Source of the DNA: Alpinimonas psychrophila
Lineage (GTDB): Bacteria > Actinomycetota > Actinomycetes > Actinomycetales > Microbacteriaceae
NCBI RefSeq assembly: GCF_014137865.1
Contig: NZ_JACGWU010000002.1
Location: 124,001-188,000, forward strand
Length of the DNA stretch: 64,000 nucleotides
Reading direction: 5' to 3'
Shown here: positions 16,508 to 26,322 of the stretch, piece after piece
Numbering within the stretch: position 1 is the first letter of the stretch
Layout: every line of letters begins with the position of its first letter
Notes under the pieces: generated by a model
Databases searched by the model: none
Seen by the model: the letters and a program-made list of their open reading frames with translations, nothing else
What the model was told of the DNA's origin: nothing
Translations under genes and position numbers: made by a program

Positions 16508-17106
16508 GCGTGCCTCACGGGTAATGTCTTGGGCAGCCAGGATGCGCGGCTTGCCTCAAAGTCGGTAATAGCCTGCTCGTTGCGCAGGGTGAGGGCAATG
16601 TCATCAAGACCCTCAAGGAGGCGCCAGCGCACGTAGTCATCAATGTCAAAAGGCACGACGAGGTCGCCCAGAACGGCGTGACGCTCAATCAGATCAACCG
16701 TGAGTTCGATGCCCGGCTGCGACTCCATGGCGCTCCACAACAACTCGCAGTCGGCCTCAGAGATCTGACCGGTTACCAGGCCCTGTTTTCCCGAGTTGCC
16801 CCGAAATATGTCCCCAAATTTGGGCGACAATACAGCGTCGAAACCGTAGTCCCGCAGCGCCCACACGGCGTGTTCCCGCGAGGAGCCCGTACCAAAGTTC
16901 GGGCCGGCAACCAAGACGCGAGCGCCTGCATAGGCGTCATCGTTCAAGACAAAAGTGGGATCCTGGCGCCAATTGGCGAACAACGCATCCTCGAAACCGG
17001 TCTTGGTAACGCGCTTCAAAAACACCGCGGGAATGATCTGGTCGGTATCAACAGCACTGCGGCGCAGAGGCACGCCAACGCCCGTGACCGTCGTAAATTT
17101 TTCCAT
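16504..17106 (-). CDS. leuD: 3-isopropylmalate dehydratase small subunit
   Basis: LeuD completes isopropylmalate isomerase with LeuC in leucine synthesis. The 200-aa protein starts [20 protein letters not shown] and contains the swivel-domain signature [15 protein letters not shown]. The frame is open further upstream to 17244, but that region is inside leuC and unlike the family. The ATG at 17106 has GGAAGG about 8 bases before it. The gap to leuC is 4 bases and the overlap with murA is 4 bases. Confidence 0.95.
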   Translation of the reverse strand: MEKFTTVTGVGVPLRRSAVDTDQIIPAVFLKRVTKTGFEDALFANWRQDPTFVLNDDAYAGARVLVAGPNFGTGSSREHAVWALRDYGFDAVLSPKFGDIFRGNSGKQGLVTGQISEADCELLWSAMESQPGIELTVDLIERHAVLGDLVVPFDIDDYVRWRLLEGLDDIALTLRNEQAITDFEASRASWLPKTLPVRHA

Positions 17107-17110
17107 GGTT

Positions 17111-18544
17111 CTAGCCTTCCAAATCTGCCGGGCTCGACAGCGTGCCCCGAATGGCGGTGGCGGCGGCGACGAGCGGCGAAACCAAGTGGGTGCGACCACC
17201 TTTGCCTTGGCGCCCTTCGAAATTGCGGTTGCTGGTGGAGGCACAACGCTCGCCCGGGGCCAACTGGTCGGGGTTCATTCCTAAGCACATCGAGCATCCG
17301 GCGAAGCGCCATTCGGCACCGAACTCCTCGATGATGGTGTGAAGCCCCTCGGCCTCAGCCTCGATACGCACGCGCGCAGAACCGGGCACCACCATGACGC
17401 GAACGCCCTCGGCTTTTGTGTGTCCCTTGATAACGGATGCGAACGCGCGCAAGTCTTCGATGCGGCTGTTGGTGCACGATCCCATGAAGACCGCGTCCAC
17501 GGGAATCTCTTTCATCGGGGTTCCGGCAACGAGGTCCATGTATTGCAAGGCACGCTCAGCGGCGGCCCGATCGTTCGCATCAGCAATTTCCGCGGGGTTG
17601 GGAACAGAATCGCTCAGCGAGACACCCTGGCCCGGGTTCGTACCCCAGGTAACGAAGGGATCCAGCGTATTCGCGTCGAGGAATACCTCGGCGTCAAAGA
17701 CAGCACCCTCGTCGGTGGGCAGCGTGTTCCAGTAGGCAACAGCGTCATCCCAATCGACACCTTCGGGCGCGTGATCGCGACCCTTCAGGTACGCGTAGGT
17801 CGTCTCATCCGGGGCAATCATGCCCGCACGCGCACCAGCCTCGATCGACATGTTGCAGACCGTCATGCGCCCCTCCATGGAAAGAGCGCGAATGGCCGAA
17901 CCGCGGAACTCGAGCACGTAACCTTGGCCGCCACTGGCACCAATCTGGGCGATGACGGCCAAGATAATGTCTTTGGCCGTGACGCCGGAACGCAGCGTTC
18001 CGTCAACGGTGATAGCCATGGTCTTGAACGCCTTCAGCGGCAAGGTCTGCGTGGCGAGAACGTGCTCGACCTCACTGGTGCCAATGCCGAACGCCATGGC
18101 GCCAAACGCACCGTGCGTCGAGGTGTGCGAGTCGCCGCAGACAACCGTGATCCCCGGCATGGTTAGTCCCAGCTGCGGGCCCACGACGTGCACGATGCCC
18201 TGCTCGAGATCACCGAGGGAGTGCAGGCGCATACCGAACTCGGCCGCGTTGGTGCGCAACGTTTCAATCTGAATGCGACTGGTGGGGTCAGCAATGGGCC
18301 GATCAATGTTTTGCGTCGGCGTGTTGTGGTCTTCTGTTGCAATCGTCAGGTCAAGGCGACGCACGGGGCGCCCGGCAACGCGCAGACCGTCAAAGGCTTG
18401 TGGACTGGTGACCTCGTGCACAAGGTGCAGGTCAATGTAGAGCAGATCGGGTGAACCGTCTTCACCTTTGACGACCAGATGGTCGTCCCAAACTTTCTCG
18501 GCCAGCGTGCGCGGTGCGGGCACCGGTTGCGTGGATGATCCCAT
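17111..18544 (-). CDS. leuC: 3-isopropylmalate dehydratase large subunit
   Basis: LeuC is the aconitase-like catalytic subunit that isomerises 2-isopropylmalate to 3-isopropylmalate. The 477-aa sequence has [20 protein letters not shown] and the three [4Fe-4S] ligands Cys357 (in [11 protein letters not shown]), Cys417 and Cys420 (in [10 protein letters not shown]). It is the first gene of the leuC-leuD-murA-plsC-gpsA-ddl run. Only 38 bases separate it from the TerC gene upstream, so transcription may read in from there. Confidence 0.96.
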   Translation of the reverse strand: MGSSTQPVPAPRTLAEKVWDDHLVVKGEDGSPDLLYIDLHLVHEVTSPQAFDGLRVAGRPVRRLDLTIATEDHNTPTQNIDRPIADPTSRIQIETLRTNAAEFGMRLHSLGDLEQGIVHVVGPQLGLTMPGITVVCGDSHTSTHGAFGAMAFGIGTSEVEHVLATQTLPLKAFKTMAITVDGTLRSGVTAKDIILAVIAQIGASGGQGYVLEFRGSAIRALSMEGRMTVCNMSIEAGARAGMIAPDETTYAYLKGRDHAPEGVDWDDAVAYWNTLPTDEGAVFDAEVFLDANTLDPFVTWGTNPGQGVSLSDSVPNPAEIADANDRAAAERALQYMDLVAGTPMKEIPVDAVFMGSCTNSRIEDLRAFASVIKGHTKAEGVRVMVVPGSARVRIEAEAEGLHTIIEEFGAEWRFAGCSMCLGMNPDQLAPGERCASTSNRNFEGRQGKGGRTHLVSPLVAAATAIRGTLSSPADLEG

Positions 18545-18582
18545 GCGTAAACCTCAATATCGACGAAAGCGTATCCGTCATT

Positions 18583-19617
18583 CTACTTCGTGGAGGTGTC
18601 GTCCGTTTCGGAGATGAACTCATCTTCGGCGGGGGTTGCAACGACAGGAGTGACCTTTGCCTTGATCAGGCTCGCAATGGTCGCCACCGCCATCGAGGCA
18701 ACGATGACAATCAATGAGGCCACGGTGCTGATGTCGGGAGCCCACTCGATGTGCTGACCGCCGTTGATGAAGGGCAGCTCGTTTTCATGCATGGCATGAG
18801 CCACAAGCTTCACGCCGATGAACGCCAGAATAAACGCGATTCCATACTTGAGATACTCGAGGCGTTGCAGAAGGCCGCCGAGTAAGAAGTACAGCTGTCG
18901 CAAGCCCATCAAAGCAAAAATATTGGCCGCGAACACTATGAACGGGCTCTGCGTGATGCCAAAGATGGCAGGAATGGAGTCGAAGGCAAAGATGACATCC
19001 GTGACCGCGATAGCCACGAAGACAACGAGCATGGGGGTGAACATGCGCTTGCCGTTATGCGTCGTGCGGATCTTTGCCCCATCGAACTCGGGTGACATGG
19101 TGACGCGACCGCGGAGCCAGGCAATGAGTTTGCCTTCGGTCTCTTCTTCGTCTTCGTGCGACCGGAAGGCCTGATGCCAGGCGGTGTAGAGAAGGAATGC
19201 GCCGAAGATGTAGAAGACCCAGCTGAAGTTCTCGATGAGAGCGGCACCCAGCAAAATGAAGATTCCGCGCAAAATGAGTGCCATGATAATGCCCACCATG
19301 AGCACCTCCTGCTGGTACTTACGAGGAACCGAGAACCGCGCCATGATGATGACGAAAACGAACAGGTTGTCGATGCTCAGGCTGTATTCGGTGAGCCAGC
19401 CGGCATAGAATTCTGCGGCGTGTTGGGCGTCGCCAATGGCGAACATCAACCCACCGAAGACGAGCGCGAGGGCCGCGTAGAAGCCCACCCAGAGCCCAGA
19501 TTCCAGCATTGAAGGAATGTGAGGACGCTTGAAAATGATGAGGATATCCACCACCAGAATGAGCGTGAGGACGATGAGGGAGGTGACCTCGAACCAGAGG
19601 GGGAGCGCGTTATCCAT
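18583..19617 (-). CDS. TerC/Alx family integral membrane protein
   Basis: This 344-aa protein has about nine hydrophobic helices and the TerC signature SLSIDNLFVFVIIMARF, plus the second conserved acidic helix VIFAFDSIPAIFGITQSPFI. Family members are implicated in metal (manganese) homeostasis or export and in tellurite resistance. A variable cytoplasmic loop of charged residues (EDEEETEGK) separates the two halves, and the C-terminus is an acidic tail. It lies between a terminator following tRNA-Glu and leuC. No manganese (yybP-ykoY) riboswitch was recognised upstream. Confidence 0.9.
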   Translation of the reverse strand: MDNALPLWFEVTSLIVLTLILVVDILIIFKRPHIPSMLESGLWVGFYAALALVFGGLMFAIGDAQHAAEFYAGWLTEYSLSIDNLFVFVIIMARFSVPRKYQQEVLMVGIIMALILRGIFILLGAALIENFSWVFYIFGAFLLYTAWHQAFRSHEDEEETEGKLIAWLRGRVTMSPEFDGAKIRTTHNGKRMFTPMLVVFVAIAVTDVIFAFDSIPAIFGITQSPFIVFAANIFALMGLRQLYFLLGGLLQRLEYLKYGIAFILAFIGVKLVAHAMHENELPFINGGQHIEWAPDISTVASLIVIVASMAVATIASLIKAKVTPVVATPAEDEFISETDDTSTK

Positions 19618-19635
19618 ATCGTTTTAGCCTAAAGC

Positions 19636-19665
19636 AAAAACCCCCGGCAAAAGCTGAGGGTTTTT
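19636..19665 (-). terminator. Rho-independent terminator after tRNA-Glu
   Basis: AAAAACCC and GGGTTTTT form a stem around a 14-base loop, and the minus-strand transcript ends in a T-run. It lies 8 bases beyond the encoded CCA of tRNA-Glu and before the TerC start. Confidence 0.75.
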
Positions 19666-19673
19666 GATATTTG

Positions 19674-19749
19674 TGGTGACCCCAACGGGATTCGAACCCG
19701 TGTTACCGCCGTGAGAGGGCGAGGTACTAGGCCGCTATACGATGGGGCC
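19674..19749 (-). tRNA. tRNA-Glu (anticodon CTC)
   Basis: The minus strand folds as a tRNA. The acceptor GGCCCCA pairs with TGGGGTC and the T-arm is CGGGTTCGAATCCCG. The anticodon stem TCGCC/GGCGG has the loop CTCTCAC, giving anticodon CTC. The 3' CCA is encoded. It is followed by a terminator. Confidence 0.97.
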
Positions 19750-19849
19750 GTCTGCGACTTATCTACTATGCCACAGGCTCAGATAGGTGACCTAATCGAG
19801 CGCGCCTCGATGCGTGAAAAAAGAAATTCTGCCGCAGCAAAATTCGGCG

Positions 19850-20782
19850 TCAGTACAAAATAAGGGCAGCCCCAGGAACAACCTCAACTTCGACCGGCAG
19901 AGGGCCTACGCGCTCCCCGTCGGCATAGGTCACAATACCGAGAGCCTCCAGGCGGATTCGTTTTCCACGCGTGAAACGAACTTCGGGCTCGCTCACATGC
20001 GTTCCCGCGAAGACACGAGGGAACAGCCTCAAAAATCGAAGCCAACTGACGGGTTGCAGCACGAAGACATCGAGCAGACCATCGGTGAGGCTCGCATCCG
20101 GAGCTACCAACATGCCGCCGCCCATGGACGTGTTATTGGCAACCGAAATGAGATTGGCGCTCACGGTAGAGGCAACGCCGTCCACGACGAGAGAATATTT
20201 AACCGGTTGCAAACCGACAAGCTCCAGCAGGAGGGCCAGCGTGTAGCGACTCTTGCCTCGCGGCCAGGTCATCTGGTTCGCGCGCTCGTTCACGGTGGCA
20301 TCGAACCCCGCCGAAAGAATCGACGCAAAGAATGTCGTCTTCTCCCCGCACGTTATGCGGCCGAGATCGATGGCACGAGCTGGCGCCATCAAGGAGGCCA
20401 GTAGATGACGGAGGCTTGCCTCAAGATCCCCCACCGGAATCCCCAGTCCGCGGGCCACGTCGTTACCCGTGCCGCTGGGCACAATCGCCAACGGGATGCT
20501 CGTCTGGGCGATCAGGTTCACCCCGAGGCTCACCATGCCGTCACCGCCCACCACAACGAGGGCGTTGGCGGGATTCGGTGCCCGCTCCCCCGCCGTTGGC
20601 AACCCCGCGATGGCGCGTTTCGTCACGTGAACGAGGTCGTCATAGTCTTTCTCTCGCAGGGCCGTCACGTCGTAGCCCGCTTCGCGCAGGACGGTTACAA
20701 CACGGTCACCGAACGCCTGATTCTTGCCAAAGGCAGCGTGGGGGTTGATGGCCACGACAATGTGGCGCCGATATAAGGTCAC
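19850..20782 (-). CDS. Diacylglycerol/lipid kinase family protein
   Basis: This 310-aa protein has the diacylglycerol kinase catalytic domain: GGDGM at 79-83 and the nucleotide loop PSGTGNDVAR at 102-111, followed by the C-terminal beta-sandwich with SMGGGMLVAPDA. Such enzymes (DgkB/YegS/BmrU-like) phosphorylate diacylglycerol or related lipids at the membrane. The exact lipid is not determined. It lies alone between tRNA-Glu and hmp, 54 bases downstream of hmp, and could be co-transcribed with it. Confidence 0.88.
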   Translation of the reverse strand: MTLYRRHIVVAINPHAAFGKNQAFGDRVVTVLREAGYDVTALREKDYDDLVHVTKRAIAGLPTAGERAPNPANALVVVGGDGMVSLGVNLIAQTSIPLAIVPSGTGNDVARGLGIPVGDLEASLRHLLASLMAPARAIDLGRITCGEKTTFFASILSAGFDATVNERANQMTWPRGKSRYTLALLLELVGLQPVKYSLVVDGVASTVSANLISVANNTSMGGGMLVAPDASLTDGLLDVFVLQPVSWLRFLRLFPRVFAGTHVSEPEVRFTRGKRIRLEALGIVTYADGERVGPLPVEVEVVPGAALILY

Positions 20783-20836
20783 GTGTCGATTATGGCGTGG
20801 ATCCTGCGTATACCTCCGGAAGGGCTGTCGATATGC

Positions 20837-22009
20837 TTAAGCGCTGGCAAGCCAGAGGTCGGGTCCGAACACCTCGTAGTGGATGCGGTCGGCAGGTACC
20901 CCGGATTCCAGCGCCTGAGACCTGAGGCTGCGCATGAACGGCAATGGACCACAGAGATAAACCGACGCGTTGTCAGGGATTGTCACGGCGGCAAGCGACA
21001 TGAAGCCGTCATGTGCCTCGTCGCCGTCGCTTGGCGCTTCGAGCCACAGTTCGAGTTCGGCTGCCTCGAGCTGGGCGATATCCTCGCGCATCTGGTCCCG
21101 CAGCGCCCAACGTTCGAGGGTGCTCTCGGCATGCAGTACGAGCACCTCGCGTGTGGAACCCTGGTCAACAAGAGACCGCAGAATCGAGGCACTCGGTGTG
21201 CACCCGATGCCAGCCGAAGCCAGCACGAGGGGGTGGTCGCCCGCGCTGAGAATGACATCCCCACACGGGTTGGAGAGAATGAGCTGGTCGCCGATCTGCA
21301 CGTCGCGGTGCAGGGCAGGAGAAACCTCGCCGTCCACATCGAGCCTTGTCGTAAACACGCGTGTGCCAGTTCCGGCGCCAGCGGACAAGGAGTACTGCCG
21401 CACCTGATGAACACCGTCCGGCATCTCTACTGTGACGCTCACATATTGGCCCGGCAGAGAAGGCGTAACGGGGGTGTCATCTGCCGGCTCTAGAGTGAAG
21501 GTCACCGCGTCTGTTCCTGCGGCGTCTTTGCCCACCACGATCCAAGGTGCTAATGGGCGATCGCTTGCCGCGGCAGAATATAGTCCACTCTCAAGCTTAA
21601 TCAACGCGTGTGCCATGAGCCAATAGACCTCAGTCCAGGCCCCGGCAATCTCCGTCGTAATCACGTCGCTGAGCTCGTCCGCGATCGCCTCGAAGAGGTA
21701 CTTGTAAACGACGTCATACTGCTCGGGGCGGATGGCGAGGGAGACGTGCTTGTGCGCAATGCGGGAGAGCATGGCCTCCGGGATCGTCTCCACGTTGGCC
21801 GCTAGGTGCGTCGCGAAGGCGACGATGCTGCCGGCAAGCGCCTGCTGCTGGGAGCCGTTCTTCTGGTTTGAGCGGCTGAATAGCCCGTCGAAGAGTTCGG
21901 GGTGGGCTGCGAACATTCGGCGGTAGAAGTTCCGTGCAATCGCGGGCATACGCTCCACCATGAGAGGAAGTGTGGCTTCAATGAGCGGGAGGGATTGGGT
22001 CGAGAGCAT
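20837..22009 (-). CDS. hmp: Flavohemoprotein (nitric oxide dioxygenase)
   Basis: Hmp oxidises nitric oxide to nitrate using O2 and NAD(P)H. The N-terminal globin domain contains the proximal haem ligand His86 in IAHKHVSL. The reductase half has the FAD motif RQYSLS and the NAD-binding GIGCTPSASIL, ending with YEVFGPDLWLA. The 390-aa length is normal. The start has AAGGAG six bases upstream. An NsrR-type palindrome lies in the promoter, and the nsrR gene is directly upstream, so NO-responsive repression is very likely. Confidence 0.96.
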   Translation of the reverse strand: MLSTQSLPLIEATLPLMVERMPAIARNFYRRMFAAHPELFDGLFSRSNQKNGSQQQALAGSIVAFATHLAANVETIPEAMLSRIAHKHVSLAIRPEQYDVVYKYLFEAIADELSDVITTEIAGAWTEVYWLMAHALIKLESGLYSAAASDRPLAPWIVVGKDAAGTDAVTFTLEPADDTPVTPSLPGQYVSVTVEMPDGVHQVRQYSLSAGAGTGTRVFTTRLDVDGEVSPALHRDVQIGDQLILSNPCGDVILSAGDHPLVLASAGIGCTPSASILRSLVDQGSTREVLVLHAESTLERWALRDQMREDIAQLEAAELELWLEAPSDGDEAHDGFMSLAAVTIPDNASVYLCGPLPFMRSLRSQALESGVPADRIHYEVFGPDLWLASA

Positions 22010-22044
22010 GCTGACTCCTTAGTGGTGTCGTGTGATCTCTTTAT

Positions 22045-22065
22045 ACTAGCATTTCATATGCAAGT
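22045..22065 (-). promoter_or_regulatory. NsrR-type operator in the hmp promoter
   Basis: On the minus strand ACTTGCAT and ATGCTAGT form an 8-base inverted repeat with one mismatch around ATGAA. The core TGCAT-N5-ATGC resembles published NsrR boxes. A TATAAA-like -10 lies immediately downstream. Located 36 bases before the hmp start and beside nsrR, it is a strong candidate repressor site. Confidence 0.7.
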
Positions 22066-22078
22066 TAAATCTTTGCGC

Positions 22079-22504
22079 CTAGTCAAAGATCCGTGTCGCT
22101 AGCTGGGTATGCAGCTGGTCAGCAATCACGACGTTGTCAAGTTCGGTATAAAACGCTTCTCGTGCCCGACGCAAAGCACCCCGCACCCCGCATCCCTCAA
22201 GCAGCGGGCACGGGCCGGTAGGAGTTTCGCAGGCGGCAAGATCGAGGCGAGTGTCCAGTTGACGCAGGAGCCAGCCGACCGTGGCCCGGCGCCCCTCGGC
22301 ACTGATCCACACCCCTCCGAGGCGGCCGCGCGCAACCTCAATGAGCCCGAGCTCGCGCAGTCGAATGATGGCCTTACTCACGTGGTTATAGGGCGTCGCG
22401 ATGGCATCGGATATCGCTCGGGACGTCATCAGTGCACCTGTGGGGGATGCCGCCAACAGCATAACCACACGCAAGCAGACATCCGAAAATGCGTTAATCC
22501 TCAT
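22079..22504 (-). CDS. nsrR: Rrf2-family NO-sensing repressor NsrR
   Basis: This 141-aa Rrf2 protein begins MRINAFSDVCLRVVMLLA, with a winged helix-turn-helix in the first 65 residues (ISDAIATPYNHVSKAIIRLRE). Three cysteines, Cys92, Cys99 and Cys105, are spaced as in characterised NsrR proteins and would bind the NO-sensitive Fe-S cluster. The frame is open upstream to 22645, but the extra 47 residues overlap the lipoprotein gene and are unlike the family. It lies 69 bases upstream of hmp on the same strand, with its probable operator between them. Confidence 0.92.
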   Translation of the reverse strand: MRINAFSDVCLRVVMLLAASPTGALMTSRAISDAIATPYNHVSKAIIRLRELGLIEVARGRLGGVWISAEGRRATVGWLLRQLDTRLDLAACETPTGPCPLLEGCGVRGALRRAREAFYTELDNVVIADQLHTQLATRIFD

Positions 22505-22604
22505 GTGTCCACAGTAGAGGCGAATGGATTTACGATGCGTCATCAGGAGCTGACATCTGTCCAGGGTCGATTTTCTCCCTGTGGGTGCACCCGAAGGGTA
22601 ACTC

Positions 22605-23408
22605 TCAATCGGAGTCCGTTGGTTTGGGCTGCGAGAGCCCGGCAAAGGGCGTCACGCGTTCGATGAAGGATGCCCGATCGGCGGCCGGCAGGACTGTCGC
22701 ACCATAGGAGATAGTGATGGAACGAGTGTTCCACCCGTAATCCACGCTGCCGCCCATGTCGCTGAGTGCTTTCCTCGACGCGTCGCGCTCCACATCGATC
22801 AGGCCCGCAGAAACCCACTGCGATTGCCCGTAGGCCGTTCCCGACCATTGCCAGAATTCGTCATGGTTATCAGTACCGTAGAGCTGAATATCCTCCGCGG
22901 TGAGCTCGGTGTCGAGGCCATCAACCTTCAGTGCGCCCATTCCATATGCACGAGTGACATCACCAATGACCTCCATGATGCGATGCCAGTCTGCCGCGCT
23001 CGTAGGGATAGTGAGACTCTCCCGGGGCACCGAGTTGAAAGTGACATAAAGGGATTTTCCACCGTAACCGTTGCCGCCACCGGGATAGAAATCGCCCTCG
23101 ATGCGCTGGCCGTCCCCGCGGGGGCCATTTTCCCAAACCAGACCAAACTCGGCCGTCAGTCTGGACTCGATTTCACCTAGAATGGCCGCAGATTGAGTCC
23201 GGGTTGCCTCCACGGAGGGTGCCAAGAGCACTTCGGCGGCGGAGACTCCGGCCTGTCCCGGGTAGTCAACCCAGTCGACCGTGACCTGCTCGCCACTGGC
23301 GGCAACATACTTTGTCTTCGGGGAGGAATCGCATGACGTGAGGGCGAGCGAGGCCGCGACGGCGATGACAATCGCGGTGCTCGAATGAAATCTGTTGCTA
23401 AACATCAT
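22605..23408 (-). CDS. Predicted lipoprotein of unknown function
   Basis: This 267-aa protein has a lipoprotein signal: MMFSNRF, then a hydrophobic stretch of Ala/Val/Ile, then the lipobox LTSC with Cys26. The mature part is soluble, with glycine-rich GGGNGYGGK near residue 114 and several tryptophans. I recognise no domain. It is on the same strand as nsrR and hmp, about 100 bases upstream, and its own 5' side is insulated by a terminator after tRNA-Gln. A link to NO defence is possible but unsupported. Confidence 0.75.
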   Translation of the reverse strand: MMFSNRFHSSTAIVIAVAASLALTSCDSSPKTKYVAASGEQVTVDWVDYPGQAGVSAAEVLLAPSVEATRTQSAAILGEIESRLTAEFGLVWENGPRGDGQRIEGDFYPGGGNGYGGKSLYVTFNSVPRESLTIPTSAADWHRIMEVIGDVTRAYGMGALKVDGLDTELTAEDIQLYGTDNHDEFWQWSGTAYGQSQWVSAGLIDVERDASRKALSDMGGSVDYGWNTRSITISYGATVLPAADRASFIERVTPFAGLSQPKPTDSD

Positions 23409-23430
23409 CGATACAGTCTACCGAGACAGC

Positions 23431-23458
23431 AAAAACCCCCGGTAAACCGGGGGTTTTT
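23431..23458 (-). terminator. Terminator after tRNA-Gln
   Basis: AAAAACCCCCGG and CCGGGGGTTTTT make a perfect 12-base stem with a TAAA loop. Being symmetric, it can act on either strand. It sits 6 bases beyond the 3' end of tRNA-Gln and 22 bases before the lipoprotein start. Confidence 0.85.
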
Positions 23459-23464
23459 ATTTTG

Positions 23465-23536
23465 CTGGGGTACCTGGACTCGAACCAAGAACAAATGAAC
23501 CAGAATCATCCGTGTTGCCAATTACACCATACCCCA
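23465..23536 (-). tRNA. tRNA-Gln (anticodon CTG)
   Basis: On the minus strand the acceptor TGGGGTA pairs with TACCCCA. The anticodon stem GATGA/TCATT holds the loop TTCTGGT, which gives CTG. The T-arm reads CTTGGTTCGAGTCCAG. CCA is not encoded. It lies 83 bases downstream of gltX on the same strand. Confidence 0.96.
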
Positions 23537-23619
23537 CAGGTCAAAAACGCAGCCCTGACCGACTCCCAAGCTTAACGCACGAGAGACGGCCTAAACAAAC
23601 CGAGCCAATGATGCACTGC

Positions 23620-25128
23620 TTACGGCCGCTGAGCGAAGCGAACGAGACGAGCAATCGTCTCGGCCTTGCCCAAAATCTCCATCGACTCAAAGAGCGGTGG
23701 GGAGATGCGGCGCCCGGAGAGAGCGACGCGCAAAGGCCCAAAGGCGATGCGGGGCTTGAGCTCGAGAACCTCGACAAGGGCGTAGTTCAAAGCCTCTTGA
23801 ATGACGTCGTGCGTAAACTCCGCCACAGGCACGAGCTCGAGGGCCGCAACACCAGCCGCGACAATCTCGCCCGCGTTCTCGGGGAGCGTCTTGAGGGCAT
23901 CATCCGCATAGGTAATTGCATCGATAGGCGTAAACAAGAACTCGAGCAGGGCAGGGGCCTCGCCGAGAACCTGCATGCGGGTCTGCACGAGGGGGGCGGC
24001 CTGCACCAAAATGGCAAGCTGGGCATCCGTTATCGGAGACGACACCAAACCGGCTGTGGCCAGCTGCGGCGTGAGGCGCGAGACCAAATCCTCGGGGGTG
24101 AGCATGCGAATGTGGTCACCGTTGAGTGCCTCAGCTTTTTTGAGGTCAAAGCGCGCGGGGTTGGGGTTCACGTCGACCACGTCGAAAGCTTCGATCATCT
24201 CGGCCACCGTGAAGATATCCCGGTCGTGGGTGAGCGACCAGCCGAGCAGCGAGAGGTAGTTGATGAGTCCCTCGGGGATGAAACCGCGCTCGCGATGCAG
24301 GAACAGGTTCGACTCGGGGTCACGCTTCGAGAGCTTCTTGTTTCCCTCCCCCATGACGTAGGGCAGGTGCCCGAAGCGCGGGATGTGGGTGGCAATTCCC
24401 ACGTCAATCATCGCGTGATAGAGCGCAATCTGGCGGGGCGTCGACGACAACAGGTCTTCGCCACGCAAGACGTGGGTGACCTGCATGATCGCGTCATCGA
24501 TGGGGTTCACCAGCGTGTACAGCGGTTGACCGTTGGGGCGCACAACCACGAAGTCCGGAAAGGAACCGGCAGGAAAAGTGATTTCGCCCCGAACGAGGTC
24601 ATCAAACGTGATGTCCTCATCGAGCACGCGCAGGCGCAAGGCAGGCTCGCGGCCCTCGGCGCGGTACGCGACCTTCTGTTCCTCGCTCAAGTCACGATCG
24701 AAGTTGTCGTACCCGACCTTGGGGTCGCGCCCGGCGGCAACATTGCGGGCTTCGATCTCGTCACCTGTCGAGAAGCTCTCGTAGAGGTGGCCGCTCTCCT
24801 TCAACCTTGTAACAATGCCGGCGTAGATGTCGAGGCGCTGTGACTGACGGTAGGGCTCGTGGGGGCCGCCCACGTTGATGCCCTCGTCCCAGTCCAGGCC
24901 GAGCCAGTCCATGGCGTCCACAAGCTGCAAAAAGCTCTCTTCAGAGTCCCTCGCCTGATCAGTGTCTTCGATGCGGAAGATGAACTTCCCGCCTGTGTGA
25001 CGCGCATACGCCCAGTTGAACAAGGCGGTGCGCACGAGTCCTACGTGGGGGGTTCCGGTAGGCGAAGGGCAGAAGCGAACGCGAACGTCGGTTCCGGTTG
25101 CCGTGGAATAGGGGTAGATCGTCGTCAT
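23620..25128 (-). CDS. gltX: Glutamyl-tRNA synthetase
   Basis: GluRS charges tRNA-Glu and, in most actinobacteria, also mischarges tRNA-Gln for later amidation. The class I motif is [11 protein letters not shown] (21-31), FRIEDTD follows, and the KMSKS-equivalent is KLSKR (265-269). I chose the ATG at 25128 because it overlaps the ilvE stop as ATGA. An ATG at 25149 would add seven residues. The 502-aa length is normal. tRNA-Gln lies directly downstream, consistent with a shared transcript. Confidence 0.96.
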   Translation of the reverse strand: MTTIYPYSTATGTDVRVRFCPSPTGTPHVGLVRTALFNWAYARHTGGKFIFRIEDTDQARDSEESFLQLVDAMDWLGLDWDEGINVGGPHEPYRQSQRLDIYAGIVTRLKESGHLYESFSTGDEIEARNVAAGRDPKVGYDNFDRDLSEEQKVAYRAEGREPALRLRVLDEDITFDDLVRGEITFPAGSFPDFVVVRPNGQPLYTLVNPIDDAIMQVTHVLRGEDLLSSTPRQIALYHAMIDVGIATHIPRFGHLPYVMGEGNKKLSKRDPESNLFLHRERGFIPEGLINYLSLLGWSLTHDRDIFTVAEMIEAFDVVDVNPNPARFDLKKAEALNGDHIRMLTPEDLVSRLTPQLATAGLVSSPITDAQLAILVQAAPLVQTRMQVLGEAPALLEFLFTPIDAITYADDALKTLPENAGEIVAAGVAALELVPVAEFTHDVIQEALNYALVEVLELKPRIAFGPLRVALSGRRISPPLFESMEILGKAETIARLVRFAQRP

Positions 25129-26237
25129 GCGTCCAGTCTCGTTAGCCATCCGTGACGGTCGGGGGTGCGGCCGTACTGAATGTCGGTGAGCTCGCGACGC
25201 AGGCTCATGGTGAGCTCTCCGGCCGGAGCGTCGGGGTTGCCAATGCTGATCTCAGAACCGAGCAGTTGGCTGATAGGGGTGATGACGGCGGCCGTGCCGC
25301 AGGCAAAGACCTCGGTGATGTCGCCAGACTCAATACCGTCGCGCCAGTCGTCCATCGTGATGGTCGTTTCGTCAACCGTGAGGCCGCGGTCTTTCGCCAA
25401 CGTAATGATGGATTGACGCGTGATGCCTTCAAGAATTGTTCCCGTGAGTGCAGGCGTAGAGAGATGTCCGTCTTTGTGCACGAAGAAGATATTCATGCCA
25501 CCAAGCTCGTCAACGTGCGAACCTGTCTCAGCATCAAGAAAGAGCACCTGGGCGCAGCCGTTTTCGTATGCTTCAACCTGGGGAAGGAGCGAGGAAGCAT
25601 AGTTTCCGCCACATTTGGCGGCACCTGTTCCGCCGCGTCCGGCACGGGAATACTCCGTGGAGAGCCAGATTTTCACGGGAGCAACACCCGCGGCGAAGTA
25701 CGCTCCGGCGGGGCTCGCGATGACGTAGTACCCCACCTTGTGGGCCGCGCGTACCCCTAAGAAACTCTCATTGGCGATCATGAACGGGCGAATATACAAG
25801 CTCGTCTCGGGGGCCGAGGGCACCCACTGGCCATCCACAGCGACGAGGCGACGAAGCGACTCGATGAAGTCCTCAACCGAAAGCTCAGGCAACGCCAAAC
25901 GCTGGGCGGAACGCTGCAAGCGGCGCGCATTAGCTTCGGGACGAAAGGTGTGAAGGGAGCCGTCGGCGTGACGGTAGACCTTGAGACCCTCAAAGATTTC
26001 TTGTGCGTAGTGCAACACGGATGCCGCGGGATCGAGCATCAACGGACCATACGGAATGACCTGCGCATCGTGCCAGCCGGCGGCCGTGGTCCAGTCGATG
26101 GAGACCATGTGGTCAGTGAAATGCTTGCCAAAACCGGGGTCGGCAAGAATCTCCTCGCGCTCGGCTTCGGCCCGCGCCGCAGGCGACGGGGTCAGCGAGA
26201 AGCGCAGGGGGTAAGACGTGGTTTCCGTGACGGTCAT
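25125..26237 (-). CDS. ilvE: Branched-chain amino-acid aminotransferase
   Basis: IlvE performs the last step of valine, leucine and isoleucine synthesis. The PLP-binding lysine is Lys208 in [15 protein letters not shown]. The N-terminal [14 protein letters not shown] and [14 protein letters not shown] are typical of the actinobacterial enzyme. The protein is 370 aa from the ATG at 26237, which has AAGGA upstream. A TTG two codons earlier is less likely. It lies between leuB and gltX, overlapping gltX by 4 bases. Confidence 0.96.
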   Translation of the reverse strand: MTVTETTSYPLRFSLTPSPAARAEAEREEILADPGFGKHFTDHMVSIDWTTAAGWHDAQVIPYGPLMLDPAASVLHYAQEIFEGLKVYRHADGSLHTFRPEANARRLQRSAQRLALPELSVEDFIESLRRLVAVDGQWVPSAPETSLYIRPFMIANESFLGVRAAHKVGYYVIASPAGAYFAAGVAPVKIWLSTEYSRAGRGGTGAAKCGGNYASSLLPQVEAYENGCAQVLFLDAETGSHVDELGGMNIFFVHKDGHLSTPALTGTILEGITRQSIITLAKDRGLTVDETTITMDDWRDGIESGDITEVFACGTAAVITPISQLLGSEISIGNPDAPAGELTMSLRRELTDIQYGRTPDRHGWLTRLDA

Positions 26238-26322
26238 GAGCAATCCTTACAAAAGAAAAACGGTAGGTCTATTCTGTCGCGAAGTGGGCGGTTCGCAGTA
26301 TCCCTGGCGGGCACTATCACGG

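Noticed and set aside
23512-24843. 443-residue plus-strand reading frame
   Set aside because: It is antisense to gltX and begins across the tRNA-Gln gene, so it is not credible as a protein.
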